A stretch of DNA of 64,000 bases. It comes from Halomonas shengliensis (lineage in GTDB: Bacteria > Pseudomonadota > Gammaproteobacteria > Pseudomonadales > Halomonadaceae). Below the pieces are notes generated by a model. That model saw nothing but the letters and a program-made list of their open reading frames with translations, was not told where the DNA came from and searched no databases. The first letter of the stretch is position 1, and each line of letters starts with the position of its first letter. A program made the translations under genes and the position numbers. Location: the NCBI RefSeq assembly GCF_900104135.1, contig NZ_FNIV01000015.1, positions 1-64,000 of the forward strand, written 5' to 3'. Below are positions 41,823 through 51,764 of this stretch, in pieces.

Positions 41823-41863
41823 TTGACGCGCATCAAGGCGAAACGCCGGCGCTGGGCTAGCCT
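41823..41863 (+). promoter_or_regulatory. FNR/Anr-like box and -10 for hsp20
   Basis: TTGACGCGCATCAA (41823-41836) fits TTGAT-N4-ATCAA with one mismatch (9 of 10). TAGCCT at 41858-41863 is a plausible -10, giving a start near 41870 and placing the dyad centre at about -40.5, the class II FNR activator position. The small CCTTGA/TCAAGG dyad (41821-41838) could also act as a weak hairpin after the transporter gene. Confidence 0.6.
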
Positions 41864-41952
41864 GCTAGAGGCGGCCAGGCCGCCGGGTCGTCTTGCCGTC
41901 GGTGAGGCGACTCCCTTCCCAGCGTATTGTCAGGCGTGAGGAGACCAACGTC

Positions 41953-42444
41953 ATGGCCAAGAAGTCCAAAGAAGCCGCTCCCGCCACCCAGGCGCCGGAG
42001 TCACGGGGCGTCAGCCCCTTCCATGAGTTCGACCGTTTCTTCGACAGCGTCTTCGACCGCGGCTGGATGCCGATGCTGCGTCGTGACCACCCGCTGTGGG
42101 AGCGTTTCGCCGCCTTCGAAAAGGGCATGCCCAAGGTCGACGTGATCGAGCGCGATGCCGAGGTGGTGGTGCGCGCCGAGGTGCCCGGCTTCGAGCGCGA
42201 GGACCTCGAGGTGTCGGTCACCGACCGCAGCGTCACCGTCAAGGGGGAACACCGTCAGGAGAAGAAAGAGGAGGAGGGCGAGTACTTCCGCTCGGAGATC
42301 ACCTCCGGTTCCTTCAGCCGCACCGTGGCGCTGCCCGGCGACATCGATGCCGACAAGGCCGAGGCGAGCTTCAGGAACGGCATCCTCGAGCTGACCCTGC
42401 CCAAGCGCAACAAGGCCAACCGCCGCAAGGTGGAGGTCAAGTGA
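41953..42444 (+). CDS. Hsp20/alpha-crystallin family small heat shock protein
   Basis: The 163-residue ATP-independent holdase has an N-terminal arm rich in aromatic residues (GVSPFHEFDRFFDSVFDRGW), a complete alpha-crystallin domain (PKVDVIERDAEVVVRAEVPG, FEREDLEVSVTDRSVTVKGE, SGSFSRTVALPGDIDADKAE, FRNGILELTLPKR) and a short tail. It protects unfolding proteins under stress. ATG 41953 follows GAGGAG. Upstream lies an FNR/Anr-like dyad rather than a clear heat-shock promoter, suggesting induction by low oxygen, like the universal stress gene at 14084. Confidence 0.95.
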   Translation: MAKKSKEAAPATQAPESRGVSPFHEFDRFFDSVFDRGWMPMLRRDHPLWERFAAFEKGMPKVDVIERDAEVVVRAEVPGFEREDLEVSVTDRSVTVKGEHRQEKKEEEGEYFRSEITSGSFSRTVALPGDIDADKAEASFRNGILELTLPKRNKANRRKVEVK

Positions 42445-42447
42445 ACG

Positions 42448-42475
42448 ACGCCCCCGGCCGCTGGTCGGGGACGTC
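42448..42475. terminator. Imperfect hairpin between hsp20 and the RHH gene
   Basis: GACG-C-CCCCG pairs with CGGGG-A-CGTC over 42448-42475, with one C/A mismatch. It lies between convergent hsp20 and the ribbon-helix-helix gene and probably ends both transcripts. Confidence 0.5.
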
Positions 42476-42480
42476 AAGGC

Positions 42481-42765
42481 TCAGGCGCTGTGGGCCACTG
42501 GTTCGGCACGAATGTGCAGGTGCACCGCGCAGGCCACCCGCAGCATGGAGGCGAGGTTGGGCACTGTGCCCTTGGTAGCCAATACCTCACCATAGAGTTC
42601 GCTGATGAACTGTCCGGTAGACAGGCGCTGGTCGTGAGCCAGTTGGTCGAGGATCTCCCAGAACTCGTTTTCTAGCCGGACGCTGGTCACGCTTCCCTGA
42701 AGACGCATCGAGCGGGTGGTGCACTCGTAGCGCTCCGGCTCGGTGGATGCATAGACGTGGCACAT
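42481..42765 (-). CDS. Ribbon-helix-helix domain protein
   Basis: The 94-residue protein has a central RHH pattern: TRSMRLQGSVTSVRLENEFW gives the DNA-reading beta strand and first helix, and ILDQLAHDQRLSTGQFISEL the second helix. This is the 'RHH_4' type found in small proteins of Gammaproteobacteria. It probably binds DNA as a dimer, possibly its own promoter. The extended C-terminus (TVPNLASMLRVACAVHLHIR) is unusual for a minimal RHH and may mediate oligomerisation. It diverges from the dehydrogenase operon across 259 bases, so regulation of that operon is possible but unproven. Confidence 0.82.
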   Translation of the reverse strand: MCHVYASTEPERYECTTRSMRLQGSVTSVRLENEFWEILDQLAHDQRLSTGQFISELYGEVLATKGTVPNLASMLRVACAVHLHIRAEPVAHSA

Positions 42766-43024
42766 GGATTCTCTCTTTTATTCATTTTTTCACAGACATT
42801 GGCCACGCACCGGCACCCTGCCGAGATGGCCTCATTCCGACATTGCCGCCTGTTGTAGCCCTTTAGCATTAGACCATCGTCGATGTAGTACCCCGCTGTT
42901 ACCCGGCGAAGCATTGCTGGCCATATGCTCTCCTTGGGTGTCCGCTTCCGCTGGTCACCCCATGACAACAAGAGTCGGTGCTCGATTCCTGCAATCGTCG
43001 TGCCCTAACCTGGAGAGGTCAGCC

Positions 43025-43594
43025 ATGAGTTCACCCACCCTGTCGCGCCGCGTTTTCCTCAAGGGAAGCGGTGGCGTTCTGGCCGGCACCCTGGCCTTCG
43101 CCGCCGGGCCCATCTCGCTTCTCGCCCCTTCGCGAAGCTGGGCCATGCCACTCGATACCCTCAGCACTCGCCAGGGAGAGGTGCTGTTGGGGGTCGCCAA
43201 GCAGATGTTCCCCCATCCGGGCCTGGAGGATGCTGTCTACGCCCACGTGGTGAAGAGTCTCGATCGTAAGTCGGCCGATGGTTTGATGCTCGGCATCCTC
43301 CACGATGGCATCGTCGAGCTCGACCGGTCTGCCGGGGGAGACTGGCTGGCTCTGAATGATGCCGCGCGACTCGAGCACCTGGCCCCCTTGGCCGGTACAC
43401 CCTTCTTCGAGACCATCCGTGGCGATGCCGTGGTTTCCCTCTACGACAATCCCCTGGCTTTCGCCCACTTCGGTTATCAGGGGGCCGAGGGCGATGGTGG
43501 CTACCTGACCAAAGGGTTCAATGATCTCACCTGGTTGCCTGATCCACCGCAGCCCCAAGGTGGCTATCTGCCCTTCGAGGAACCGACGGCCTGA
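43025..43594 (+). CDS. Tat-exported small (gamma) subunit of a GMC dehydrogenase
   Basis: The 189-residue protein starts with a twin-arginine signal, LSRRVFLKGSGGVLAGTLAF, with a hydrophobic core and cleavage near SRSWA-MPLD. Its mature part (STRQGEVLLGVAKQMFPHPG) matches the gluconate 2-dehydrogenase subunit 3 type of small subunit. Such subunits hitch a folded, cofactor-loaded large subunit through the Tat pathway. The large subunit gene follows after 37 bases and has no signal of its own, which fits. ATG 43025 follows GGAGAGG; an upstream in-frame ATG at 42962 would spoil the signal peptide. Codon use looks less GC-biased than in neighbours. Confidence 0.82.
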   Translation: MSSPTLSRRVFLKGSGGVLAGTLAFAAGPISLLAPSRSWAMPLDTLSTRQGEVLLGVAKQMFPHPGLEDAVYAHVVKSLDRKSADGLMLGILHDGIVELDRSAGGDWLALNDAARLEHLAPLAGTPFFETIRGDAVVSLYDNPLAFAHFGYQGAEGDGGYLTKGFNDLTWLPDPPQPQGGYLPFEEPTA

Positions 43595-43631
43595 CGCGGA
43601 CCAGAACAACAACGCATGTGGAGACGCCAAG

Positions 43632-45215
43632 ATGGCAATGACCGATAACCAGAAGACCTTTGCCCATGACGATGACAGCGTCGTTGTCGTGATCGGGTCC
43701 GGGGCTGGGGGGGGCACCCTGGCCAACGAACTGGCTCAGCAGGGCATCAATGTGGTGGTCTTGGAGGCTGGCGCCCTGCACACCACGGCCGACTTCCTGG
43801 CCGACGAGTGGGCTTCCTTTGCTCAGCTCGCATGGCTCGACACGCGCACCACCTCCGGCAGTTGGCGACTCGCCAAGGACTTTCCGAACCTGCCGGCCTG
43901 GATCGTCAAGGCAGTGGGTGGGACCACGGTTCACTGGGCAGGCGCGAGCTTGCGCTTCCAGCCTCATGAATTTGCGGCTCTCTCGACCTATGGGGACGTC
44001 GCGGGGGCCAACCTGCTCGACTGGCCACTCACCTACGACGACCTGGCACCCTATTATGACCGTGCTGAACAGCGCATGGGGGTGACCCGCACTAACGACA
44101 ACAAGGGGCTGCCTGGCAATAACAACTTCAAGGTGATGTACAACGGAGCGAAGAACCTAGGCTACTCATGCAACACCGGGCACATGGCCATCAACAGCGC
44201 GCCCCGCGATGGACGTGCCGCCTGCCAACAGCGGGGCTTCTGTTTCCAGGGCTGCAAAACCGGCGCCAAGTGGTCGACTCTCTATACCGAACTGCCAGAA
44301 GGGATTGCGACCGGCCACCTGGAGCTTCGCCCCGAGTCCCATGTGGCACGCATCGAGCACGATGATAGCGGCAAGGTCACGGCGGTGGTCTACTTCGATG
44401 CCGACGGCAACGAGCAGCGGCAGAAGGCGCGGTTGGTGGCAGTGGCCGGCAACTCCATCGAAACGCCGCGCCTGCTGCTCAACTCGGCGAGCACGATGTT
44501 CCCCGAGGGACTTGCCAACGGCTCCGGCCAGGTGGGACGCAACTACATGCGCCACATGACTGGCTCGGTCTACGCCACCTTCGACGAGCCCGTGCACATG
44601 TATCGCGGTACCACCATGGCCGGCATCATCGCCGATGAGTCACGACACGATCCTGAGCGGGGATTCGTGGGCGGCTACGAAATGGAAACACTGTCGCTGG
44701 GCCTGCCCTTCATGGCCGCCTTCCTCGACCCCGGTGCCTGGGGACCGCGCTTCACCGGCGCGCTCGACCAGTATGAGAACATGGCCGGCATGTGGCTGGT
44801 AGGTGAGGACCTGCCTCAGGAGAGCAACCGCGTAACCCTAAACTCTGACGTCACAGACCGCTACGGCCTTCCGGTGGCCAACGTACATTACGACGATCAT
44901 CCCAATGACATTGCCATGCGCGAGCACGGCTACCGCCAGGGGGCCGAGCTATACCGCTCGGTGGGGGCTCGGGACATCTACGAGGTGCCACCTTACCCCT
45001 CGACCCATAACCTGGGCACCTGCCGGATGAGCGAGCGCCCCGAGGACGGCGTCTGCAACGGATTTGGACAGGCTCACGAGATCCCCAATCTGTTCATATC
45101 GGACGGCAGTCAGTTCACCACCTCGGCGGCGGAGAACCCCACCCTGACTATTGTCTCCCTGGCGATCCGTCAGGCGGAGTATATCGGGGAGCTGATGCAG
45201 CGCGGCGCTGTCTGA
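43632..45215 (+). CDS. GMC oxidoreductase, large FAD subunit with 3Fe-4S-type cysteine motif
   Basis: The 527-residue flavoprotein starts with the FAD-binding VVVIGSGAGGGTLANELAQQ, has VGGTTVHWAGASLRFQPHEF and ends with the GMC active-site region HNLGTCRMSERPEDGV and a final SAAENPTLTIVSLAIRQAE. Between residues 198 and 208 it has Cys-x5-Cys-x3-Cys (ACQQRGFCFQGCKTGA), the spacing of the 3Fe-4S cluster in bacterial FAD glucose/fructose dehydrogenases. It probably oxidises a sugar, polyol or sugar acid in the periplasm and passes electrons outward. The usual third partner, a membrane multiheme cytochrome c, is not adjacent. The start at 43632 is used; 43638 is also possible. Substrate unknown. 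Confidence 0.88.
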   Translation: MAMTDNQKTFAHDDDSVVVVIGSGAGGGTLANELAQQGINVVVLEAGALHTTADFLADEWASFAQLAWLDTRTTSGSWRLAKDFPNLPAWIVKAVGGTTVHWAGASLRFQPHEFAALSTYGDVAGANLLDWPLTYDDLAPYYDRAEQRMGVTRTNDNKGLPGNNNFKVMYNGAKNLGYSCNTGHMAINSAPRDGRAACQQRGFCFQGCKTGAKWSTLYTELPEGIATGHLELRPESHVARIEHDDSGKVTAVVYFDADGNEQRQKARLVAVAGNSIETPRLLLNSASTMFPEGLANGSGQVGRNYMRHMTGSVYATFDEPVHMYRGTTMAGIIADESRHDPERGFVGGYEMETLSLGLPFMAAFLDPGAWGPRFTGALDQYENMAGMWLVGEDLPQESNRVTLNSDVTDRYGLPVANVHYDDHPNDIAMREHGYRQGAELYRSVGARDIYEVPPYPSTHNLGTCRMSERPEDGVCNGFGQAHEIPNLFISDGSQFTTSAAENPTLTIVSLAIRQAEYIGELMQRGAV

Positions 45216-45306
45216 CCCCTTCGCCCCCGGCCGAGGCCGGAGGCGCCTTTTCGCAGAATGCTTCCTATTGGCAGCACGATTTCGAGCTACACGGCAAGGA
45301 GATTCC

Positions 45307-45840
45307 ATGAGTTTCACCGGTGAACAATACCCCGGAGTCAAGGCCCCCACCTCCGACTCCGATGGCTTCCGCCTCAACCACACCATGCTCAGGGTCAAGG
45401 ACCCCGAGAAGGCGCTCGCTTTCTACACTCGGGTGTTCGGCATGCGCGTCATGCGTCGCCTCGACTTCGAGGAGATGCAATTCTCGCTCTACTTCCTGGC
45501 CCGTCCGGAGGCCGGCGAGGCGGTACCGGAGGAGAGCGGCGAGCGTACCGTCTGGACCTTCAGTCAGCGTGGCCTGCTGGAGTTGACCCACAACTGGGGC
45601 ACCGAGAACCAAGAGGGGCGCATCTATCACGATGGCAATGCCGAGCCTCAGGGCTTCGGCCACATCTGCTTCAGCGTTCCGGACCTCGAGGCCGCCGAGG
45701 CGTGGTTCGACGCCAACGATGTCGAGTTCGTCAAGCGCTCCGACCAGGGTAAGATGAAGAACGTGGTCTTCGTGAAGGACGTCGACGGCTACTGGATCGA
45801 GGTGGTCCAGGCGGATCGCCTGGCGGCACTGGGCGACTGA
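45307..45840 (+). CDS. gloA: Lactoylglutathione lyase (glyoxalase I)
   Basis: GloA converts the methylglyoxal-glutathione hemithioacetal to S-lactoylglutathione. The 177-residue form is the longer zinc-type glyoxalase I known in Pseudomonas and eukaryotes rather than the ~135-residue E. coli type. Key stretches are FRLNHTMLRVKDPEKALAFY (first metal His), MRVMRRLDFEEMQFSLYFLA, LLELTHNWGTENQEG, FGHICFSVPDLEAAEAWFD and DVDGYWIEVVQAD (last metal Glu). ATG 45307 follows AAGGAG. It sits 91 bases after the GMC gene and may be cotranscribed with it. Confidence 0.95.
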   Translation: MSFTGEQYPGVKAPTSDSDGFRLNHTMLRVKDPEKALAFYTRVFGMRVMRRLDFEEMQFSLYFLARPEAGEAVPEESGERTVWTFSQRGLLELTHNWGTENQEGRIYHDGNAEPQGFGHICFSVPDLEAAEAWFDANDVEFVKRSDQGKMKNVVFVKDVDGYWIEVVQADRLAALGD

Positions 45841-45990
45841 GACCGCTGGCTCCCCGGACATAGCGAGCCTGGAAGGGGTTTCCCGCTCCCCAAGAGCTCG
45901 GCCTTCTTCCTAACTCCCTCCTCAGTTCGAGTCTGGATTCAGGAAGGCGCCGTCGGGTAGTGCCCGCGGCTGGCCGGGCCTGGCCGGTTG

Positions 45991-46899
45991 TCAACGCGTC
46001 GGGAGGCAGCGCGGCAGGTTGTCGTGCAGGGTGCGGGGCACGATGCCGAGGTCGGCGAAGCCGCCGGCGTCCGGGTCGGCCAGGTTGTCGCGCTGCATCA
46101 GCCACACCTGGTCGCGGGTCAGGGGCGGCGAGGGCAGCGGCGCGAGCAGCAGCGCGGCGAGGTGCCAGGCGAGGAAGGGGAGCGGCACCAGCCGCGGGTG
46201 GCGGCCGAGCTGGGCGGCCACCCGTTCCACCAGTGCACGGTAGTCGAGGCGCTCTGGGCCGCCCAACTCGAAGAGCCGACGTTCCACCGGGTGAGACCCG
46301 CTCAGGCGCACCGCGGCCCGCGCCACGTCGTCCACGTGCACCGGCTCAAGCCGCGTGGTGCCACGGCCGAACAGCGGCACCAGCGGCAGGCGCACCAGGC
46401 GGGCGAGGTTGGCCAGCAGGGCGTCGTCGGGGCCGAACAGCACCCCGGGGCGCAGCAGGATTGCCTTGGGCAGCGCGTCGAGCACAGCCTCCTCGCCGGC
46501 GGCCCGGGCGCGCACATAGGCGGAGGGGGAGTCTGCATCGGCGCCGATGCCCGAGACGTGCACCAGCCGCGCGATGCCCGCCTCCCGGGCGAGCCTCGCC
46601 ACCCGGCCGGCCCCCGCCACGTGGATCGCCTCGAAGGTCAGGCCCGCCCGGCGCCGCTCCACGTAGAGGCTCACCGCATTGACCGCCGCCTCGCTGCCCG
46701 CCAGGGCGGCGGCGACCTGGCGCTCGTCGCGGAGGTCGCAGGCCACCGCCTCGAGGCGATCCCCGGGCTCGCGCCACTCGGGCAGGCGCGGATGGCGTGC
46801 GGCGATGCGCACCGCCCGACCCGCCTCCACCAGCTCGCGCACGATGGCGCGGCCGAGGAAGCCGGTGCCGCCGAAGACCGTGGTCGGGCCCTGCTGCAT
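45991..46899 (-). CDS. NAD(P)-binding protein, complex I NDUFA9-like atypical SDR
   Basis: The 302-residue protein has an N-terminal Rossmann motif [20 protein letters not shown], then [32 protein letters not shown] and the [20 protein letters not shown] segment, the pattern of the NDUFA9-like atypical short-chain dehydrogenases. Catalytic Tyr/Lys of classical SDRs are displaced, as is usual there. Function in bacteria is not settled; homologs are linked to ubiquinone or NADH metabolism. It has no signal peptide. It diverges from yjdM with 129 bases between starts, and a 150-base stretch separates it from convergent gloA, where I see no gene. Confidence 0.87.
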   Translation of the reverse strand: MQQGPTTVFGGTGFLGRAIVRELVEAGRAVRIAARHPRLPEWREPGDRLEAVACDLRDERQVAAALAGSEAAVNAVSLYVERRRAGLTFEAIHVAGAGRVARLAREAGIARLVHVSGIGADADSPSAYVRARAAGEEAVLDALPKAILLRPGVLFGPDDALLANLARLVRLPLVPLFGRGTTRLEPVHVDDVARAAVRLSGSHPVERRLFELGGPERLDYRALVERVAAQLGRHPRLVPLPFLAWHLAALLLAPLPSPPLTRDQVWLMQRDNLADPDAGGFADLGIVPRTLHDNLPRCLPTR

Positions 46900-47028
46900 G
46901 CTGCGTCCTTCTCGTCGCGGGAGCCCTCATCCTGCCAGGCCGTGCCGCGGCCGTCATGTGCCGGCTGGAGACGGGAGGCCTGGCGGTGTAGGCTTGGCGG
47001 CCTTCCCGCCACCTGCCCGGAGCCCGCC

Positions 47029-47370
47029 ATGAGCGACCTGCCCGCCTGTCCCGACTGTTCCTCCCCCTACACCTACGAGGACGGCATCCAGTACGTCTGC
47101 CCCGAATGCGGCCACGAGTGGTCCGGCGAGGAGGGCGCCGCGGAGCCCGAGGAGGCGAGCCAGGTGCGCGATGCCAACGGCAACCTTCTGGCCGATGGCG
47201 ACAGCGTCACGGTGATCAAGGACCTCAAGGTCAAGGGCTCCTCCCAGGTGGTCAAGGTCGGCACCCGGGTCAAGAACATCCGCCTGGTGGAGGGTGATCA
47301 TGACATCGACTGCAAGGTCGACGGCATCGGCCCGATGAAGCTCAAGTCCTGCTTTGTGAAGAAGGCGTAG
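47029..47370 (+). CDS. yjdM: YjdM/PhnA family zinc-ribbon protein
   Basis: The 113-residue protein aligns with E. coli YjdM (formerly PhnA) throughout: an N-terminal zinc ribbon with CPDC (near residue 7) and CPEC (near residue 24), then [40 protein letters not shown] and [20 protein letters not shown]. Despite the older name it is not shown to be a phosphonoacetate hydrolase in E. coli, and function is unknown. ATG 47029 is used. No terminator is evident before the SUF promoter region that begins about 30 bases after its stop. Confidence 0.92.
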   Translation: MSDLPACPDCSSPYTYEDGIQYVCPECGHEWSGEEGAAEPEEASQVRDANGNLLADGDSVTVIKDLKVKGSSQVVKVGTRVKNIRLVEGDHDIDCKVDGIGPMKLKSCFVKKA

Positions 47371-47405
47371 CATGCCACGGGGCGCCCCCGATAGAAGACG
47401 TCAAT

Positions 47406-47424
47406 GATAACGATTGTCGTTATT
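47406..47424. promoter_or_regulatory. Fur-like box upstream of the SUF operon
   Basis: The perfect inverted repeat ATAACGA-TTG-TCGTTAT (47407-47423) lies in a 19-base segment that matches the Fur consensus GATAATGATAATCATTATC at about 14 of 19 positions. It is about 150 bases before the regulator start codon and would derepress the operon when iron is scarce. Confidence 0.6.
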
Positions 47425-47487
47425 GTCGCTAACGCCGCCCATCGTGTCGCTATCATGTCCCCCGCACGCCGCTTGCCATCGGCAGGC

Positions 47488-47526
47488 TTCACATCGGCGT
47501 TATACAGGACTAAAATGGTCCGCAAT
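47488..47526 (+). promoter_or_regulatory. SUF operon promoter with IscR type 1-like site
   Basis: TTCACA (47488-47493), a 17-base spacer and TAAAAT (47511-47516) form a sigma70 promoter. Overlapping the -10, bases 47502-47526 follow the IscR type 1 layout ATA-N3-GACTAAAAT-GGTC. The core GACTAAAAT (47508-47516) is a full match and the right half has one mismatch (GGTC for AGTC). This implies autorepression by the [2Fe-2S] form of the Rrf2 regulator encoded next. Confidence 0.65.
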
Positions 47527-47572
47527 CGAGGCGCGGCATGCCGCCGGGCCACACGCCAACAGGAGGCTCGTC

Positions 47573-48037
47573 ATGCTCAAGCTCTCGCGGCTGACCGACT
47601 ACGCCGCCGTGGTGATGGCCCAGATCGCCCGTCATCCCGAGCAGCCCCTGGCGGCCGCCGAGCTCGCCGAGACGGTCCAGCTGCCGCACCCCACGGTGAG
47701 CAAGACGCTCAAGATGCTGGTCAAGGCGGGGCTGCTGGAGTCGCGGCGCGGCGCCCAGGGTGGCTACTCCCTGGCGCGGCCCGCGGATGCCATCAGCGCC
47801 ATCGACATCATCACCGCCATCGAGGGGCCGGTGGCGATGACCGAATGCAGTCACGCCGAGGGCGACTGTGACCTGGCGGCCACCTGCGGCGTGGCCGACA
47901 ACTGGCAGCGGGTCTCGCTGGGTGTGCGCACCCTGCTCGGCAGCGTGACCCTGGCCCACCTGGCCAGCCCGACGCCCATCAAGCTGCCGGTGCAGCTGCC
48001 CATCCAGAGCGTGAGCCTGGCCGCCGACACGGCCTGA
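47573..48037 (+). CDS. Rrf2/IscR-type SUF operon regulator
   Basis: The 154-residue protein has an Rrf2 winged-helix domain ([57 protein letters not shown]) and three cysteines, Cys92, Cys99 and Cys105, at IscR-like spacing to bind a [2Fe-2S] cluster. It therefore senses Fe-S supply and likely represses its own operon through the type 1-like site over the promoter. It corresponds to the 'SUF system Fe-S cluster assembly regulator' of many Gammaproteobacteria. ATG 47573 follows AGGAGG. sufB starts 73 bases after its stop, so it is the operon's first gene. Confidence 0.93.
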   Translation: MLKLSRLTDYAAVVMAQIARHPEQPLAAAELAETVQLPHPTVSKTLKMLVKAGLLESRRGAQGGYSLARPADAISAIDIITAIEGPVAMTECSHAEGDCDLAATCGVADNWQRVSLGVRTLLGSVTLAHLASPTPIKLPVQLPIQSVSLAADTA

Positions 48038-48110
48038 GCCACCCAAGATTCATCGGATTCACACGGCGAGCCCGTCTCGCCGGCCCAACCGCCCGGGAGG
48101 GGGAGAGACC

Positions 48111-49553
48111 ATGGCTAGTGAGGAAATGGAACAGCTTGTCCGTCGCGACTACAAGGAAGGCTTCGTGACCGACATCGAGAGCGACACGTTGCCGCCCGGC
48201 CTCGACGAGGACACCATCGCCTTCATCTCGAAGAAGAAGGGCGAGCCCGAGTGGATGCTGGAGTGGCGCCTCAAGGCCTACCGCGCCTGGCTGAAGATGA
48301 CACCGCCCTCCTGGGCGCACCTGGACTATCCGCCCATCGACTACCAGGCCATCTCCTACTTCAGCGCCCCCAAGCGCCCCGAGGATCGCCCCCAGAGCCT
48401 CGACGAGGTGGACCCCAAGCTGCTGGAGACCTACGAGAAGCTGGGCATCCCGCTGCATGAGCGGGCCGCCCTGGCCGGCGTGGCGGTGGACGCGGTGTTC
48501 GACTCCGTCTCGGTGGCCACCACCTTCAAGGAGAAGCTGGCCGAGGCCGGCGTGATCTTCTGCTCCATCTCTGAGGCGGTGAAGGAGTACCCGGAGCTGG
48601 TCAAGCAGTACCTGGGCAGCGTGGTGCCCCAGACCGACAACTACTTCGCCGCCCTCAACTCGGCGGTGTTCACCGATGGCTCCTTCGTGTTCGTGCCCAA
48701 GGGCGTGACCTGCCCCATGGAGCTCTCCACCTACTTCCGCATCAACGCCGAGAACACCGGCCAGTTCGAGCGCACCCTGATCGTCTGCGAGGAGGGCGCC
48801 CAGGTCTCCTACCTGGAGGGCTGCACCGCGCCGATGCGCGACGAGAACCAGCTCCACGCCGCGGTGGTCGAGCTGGTGGCTCTGGATGATGCCTATATCA
48901 AGTACTCCACGGTGCAGAACTGGTATCCCGGCGACGAGGATGGCAAGGGCGGCATCTACAACTTCGTCACCAAGCGCGGCGACTGCCGCGGGGACCGTTC
49001 GCGGATCAGCTGGACCCAGGTGGAGACCGGCTCCGCCATCACCTGGAAGTACCCCTCCTGCGTGCTGCGCGGTCGCGAGAGCAAGGGCGAGTTCTACTCG
49101 GTGGCGGTGACCAACGGCCGCCAGCAGGCCGATACCGGCACCAAGATGATCCATATCGGCGAGGGCACCCGCTCCACCATCGTCTCCAAGGGCATCTCCG
49201 CCGGCCGCAGCAACCAGTCCTACCGTGGCCTGGTCAAGATCGGTCCGCGGGCCAAGGGGGCGCGCAACTTCACCCAGTGCGACTCGCTGCTGATCGGCGA
49301 CAAGTGCGGCGCCCACACCTTCCCCTACCAGGAGATCGGCAACAGCACCGCCACCGTGGAGCACGAGGCCACCACCTCCAAGATCGGCGAGGACCAGCTC
49401 TTCTACTGCCAGAGCCGCGGCATCTCCGAGGAGGACGCGGTGAGCATGATCGTCAACGGCTTCTGCAAGGACGTCTTCCAGGAGCTGCCCATGGAATTCG
49501 CCGTCGAGGCCGAGGCGCTGCTCAGCGTGACCCTCGAGGGCTCCGTGGGCTGA
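48111..49553 (+). CDS. sufB: Fe-S cluster scaffold protein SufB
   Basis: SufB is the scaffold subunit of the SufBC2D complex that builds Fe-S clusters under oxidative stress or iron limitation. The 480-residue protein shows [20 protein letters not shown], then [19 protein letters not shown]-type beta-helix repeats, the [18 protein letters not shown] segment, [20 protein letters not shown] (conserved Cys), [20 protein letters not shown] and a C-terminal [20 protein letters not shown]. Length is close to E. coli SufB. It follows the Rrf2 regulator and precedes sufC by 73 bases, all on one strand. Confidence 0.97.
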   Translation: MASEEMEQLVRRDYKEGFVTDIESDTLPPGLDEDTIAFISKKKGEPEWMLEWRLKAYRAWLKMTPPSWAHLDYPPIDYQAISYFSAPKRPEDRPQSLDEVDPKLLETYEKLGIPLHERAALAGVAVDAVFDSVSVATTFKEKLAEAGVIFCSISEAVKEYPELVKQYLGSVVPQTDNYFAALNSAVFTDGSFVFVPKGVTCPMELSTYFRINAENTGQFERTLIVCEEGAQVSYLEGCTAPMRDENQLHAAVVELVALDDAYIKYSTVQNWYPGDEDGKGGIYNFVTKRGDCRGDRSRISWTQVETGSAITWKYPSCVLRGRESKGEFYSVAVTNGRQQADTGTKMIHIGEGTRSTIVSKGISAGRSNQSYRGLVKIGPRAKGARNFTQCDSLLIGDKCGAHTFPYQEIGNSTATVEHEATTSKIGEDQLFYCQSRGISEEDAVSMIVNGFCKDVFQELPMEFAVEAEALLSVTLEGSVG

Positions 49554-49626
49554 GTCGCCGCCCAGGCAATGCATTCACCGTGGCGGGCCGCGGCGGCGGC
49601 CCGTCCGAACCGAAAAGGTAATCACG

Positions 49627-50375
<749 letters not shown>

Positions 50376-50379
<4 letters not shown>

Positions 50380-51737
50380 GTGACGAGACACAGCGCTTCC
50401 TCGACCGCCTGGCCGAGCACCGCGCCGCGCGCCTCGAGTCACAGGGCCAGGAGCCGACCTGGATCGCCGCCCGGCGCCAGGCCGGCGCCGCCCGCTTCGA
50501 GGCGATGGGTTTCCCCACCCGCCGCGACGAGGCGTGGAAGTATACCGACGTGCGCGCCATCGCCCGGGGCGACTTCGCCCTGGCCGCCGACGCCGACTTC
50601 TCTCCGGCCAGCGCCGCGGCGCTGACCCTGCCTATCGACGCCTTCCGGCTGACCTTCGTCGACGGCGTCTTCTCGGCGGCCCTGTCGCAGCTCGACGGCC
50701 TGCCGGCGGGTGTCAGCCTGGTGCCGCTCTCCGCGGCCCTGGCCGAGAACCACGAGGCCGTGGGCGGCCCGCTGGGACGCCTGACCGGGGTGGAGTTCTC
50801 GCCCTTCTCGGCGCTCAACACCGCCTTCATGGAGGAGGGTGCCGTGCTGCGCCTGGCACCGGGCACCGTGGTGGAGAAACCGATCATCCTGCAGTTCCTC
50901 TCCCGGGCCGGCGAGGCGCCGGTGATGAGCCATCCGCGCATCCTGGTGGAGGCCGGCGGGCGCAGCCAGGCGACCCTGATCGAGCACCATGTGGGCGAGG
51001 AGGGCGCCGCCAACTTCACCAACCTGGTGGAGGAGGTGATCCTCGAGCGCAATGCCCTGCTGACCCACTACAAGCTGCAGGAGGCGCCGCTCGCCGACCT
51101 GCACGTGGCCAGCATCCACGTCGAGCAGGCTCGCGACAGCCGCTACACCTCGTTCAACCTGAACCTGGGCGGGGCCCTGGTGCGCACCGACCTGATCAGC
51201 GACCTGAACGGCGAGAACGCCACCTGCGACTTCTACGGCCTCTTCTACGGCCAGGATCGCCAGCACGTCGACAGCCACACCCTGGCCAACCACAACGCGC
51301 CCCACACCTTCTCCAACGAGAACTACAAGGGCATCCTCGACGACCGCGCCCACGGCGTGTTCAACGGCAAGGTGGTGGTCAAGCGTGACAGCCAGAAGAT
51401 CGAGGGCTTCCAGAGCAACGCCAACCTGCTGCTCTCCGACCGCGCCGAGATCGACGCCAAGCCGGAGCTCGAGATCTACGCCGACGACGTCAAGTGCTCC
51501 CACGGCACCACCACCGGCCAGCTCGACGAGGAGGCGATCTACACCCTGCGCAGCCGCGGCATCGATCGCCAGACCGCCCGCGGGCTGCTGACCCTGGCCT
51601 TCGCCGGCGAGGTGCTCGAGGAGGTCGATGTCGACGCCGTGGCCGAGCGTGTCGAGCTCGCCGTGGCCGGCAAGCTGCCCGAGCGCTTCAACCTGGCCGG
51701 GCTGGTGGAAGCCGCCGTGGCCCTGGGTGATGAGTAA
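50376..51737 (+). CDS. sufD: Fe-S cluster assembly protein SufD
   Basis: SufD partners SufB in the SufBC2D scaffold and is needed for iron acquisition during cluster assembly. The 453-residue protein begins with the helical N-terminus (GFPTRRDEAWKYTDVRAIAR), then the beta-helix core, and near the end the conserved FQSNANLLLSDRAEIDAKPE, LEIYADDVKCSHGTTTGQLD (a conserved His) and AIYTLRSRGIDRQTARGLLT. The start overlaps sufC by 4 bases. A 27-base gap precedes sufS. Confidence 0.96.
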
Positions 51738-51764
51738 CCGCCAACCCCTGAGGAGGAACCTGCC

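Noticed and set aside
43025-45840. Mobile island carrying the GMC dehydrogenase genes
   Set aside because: Codon use looks somewhat different, but there are no direct repeats, integrase, transposase or tRNA target at the edges.
47298-47552. Minus-strand 84-codon frame across the SUF promoter region
   Set aside because: It covers the Fur-like box and promoter and has no ribosome-binding site or family features.
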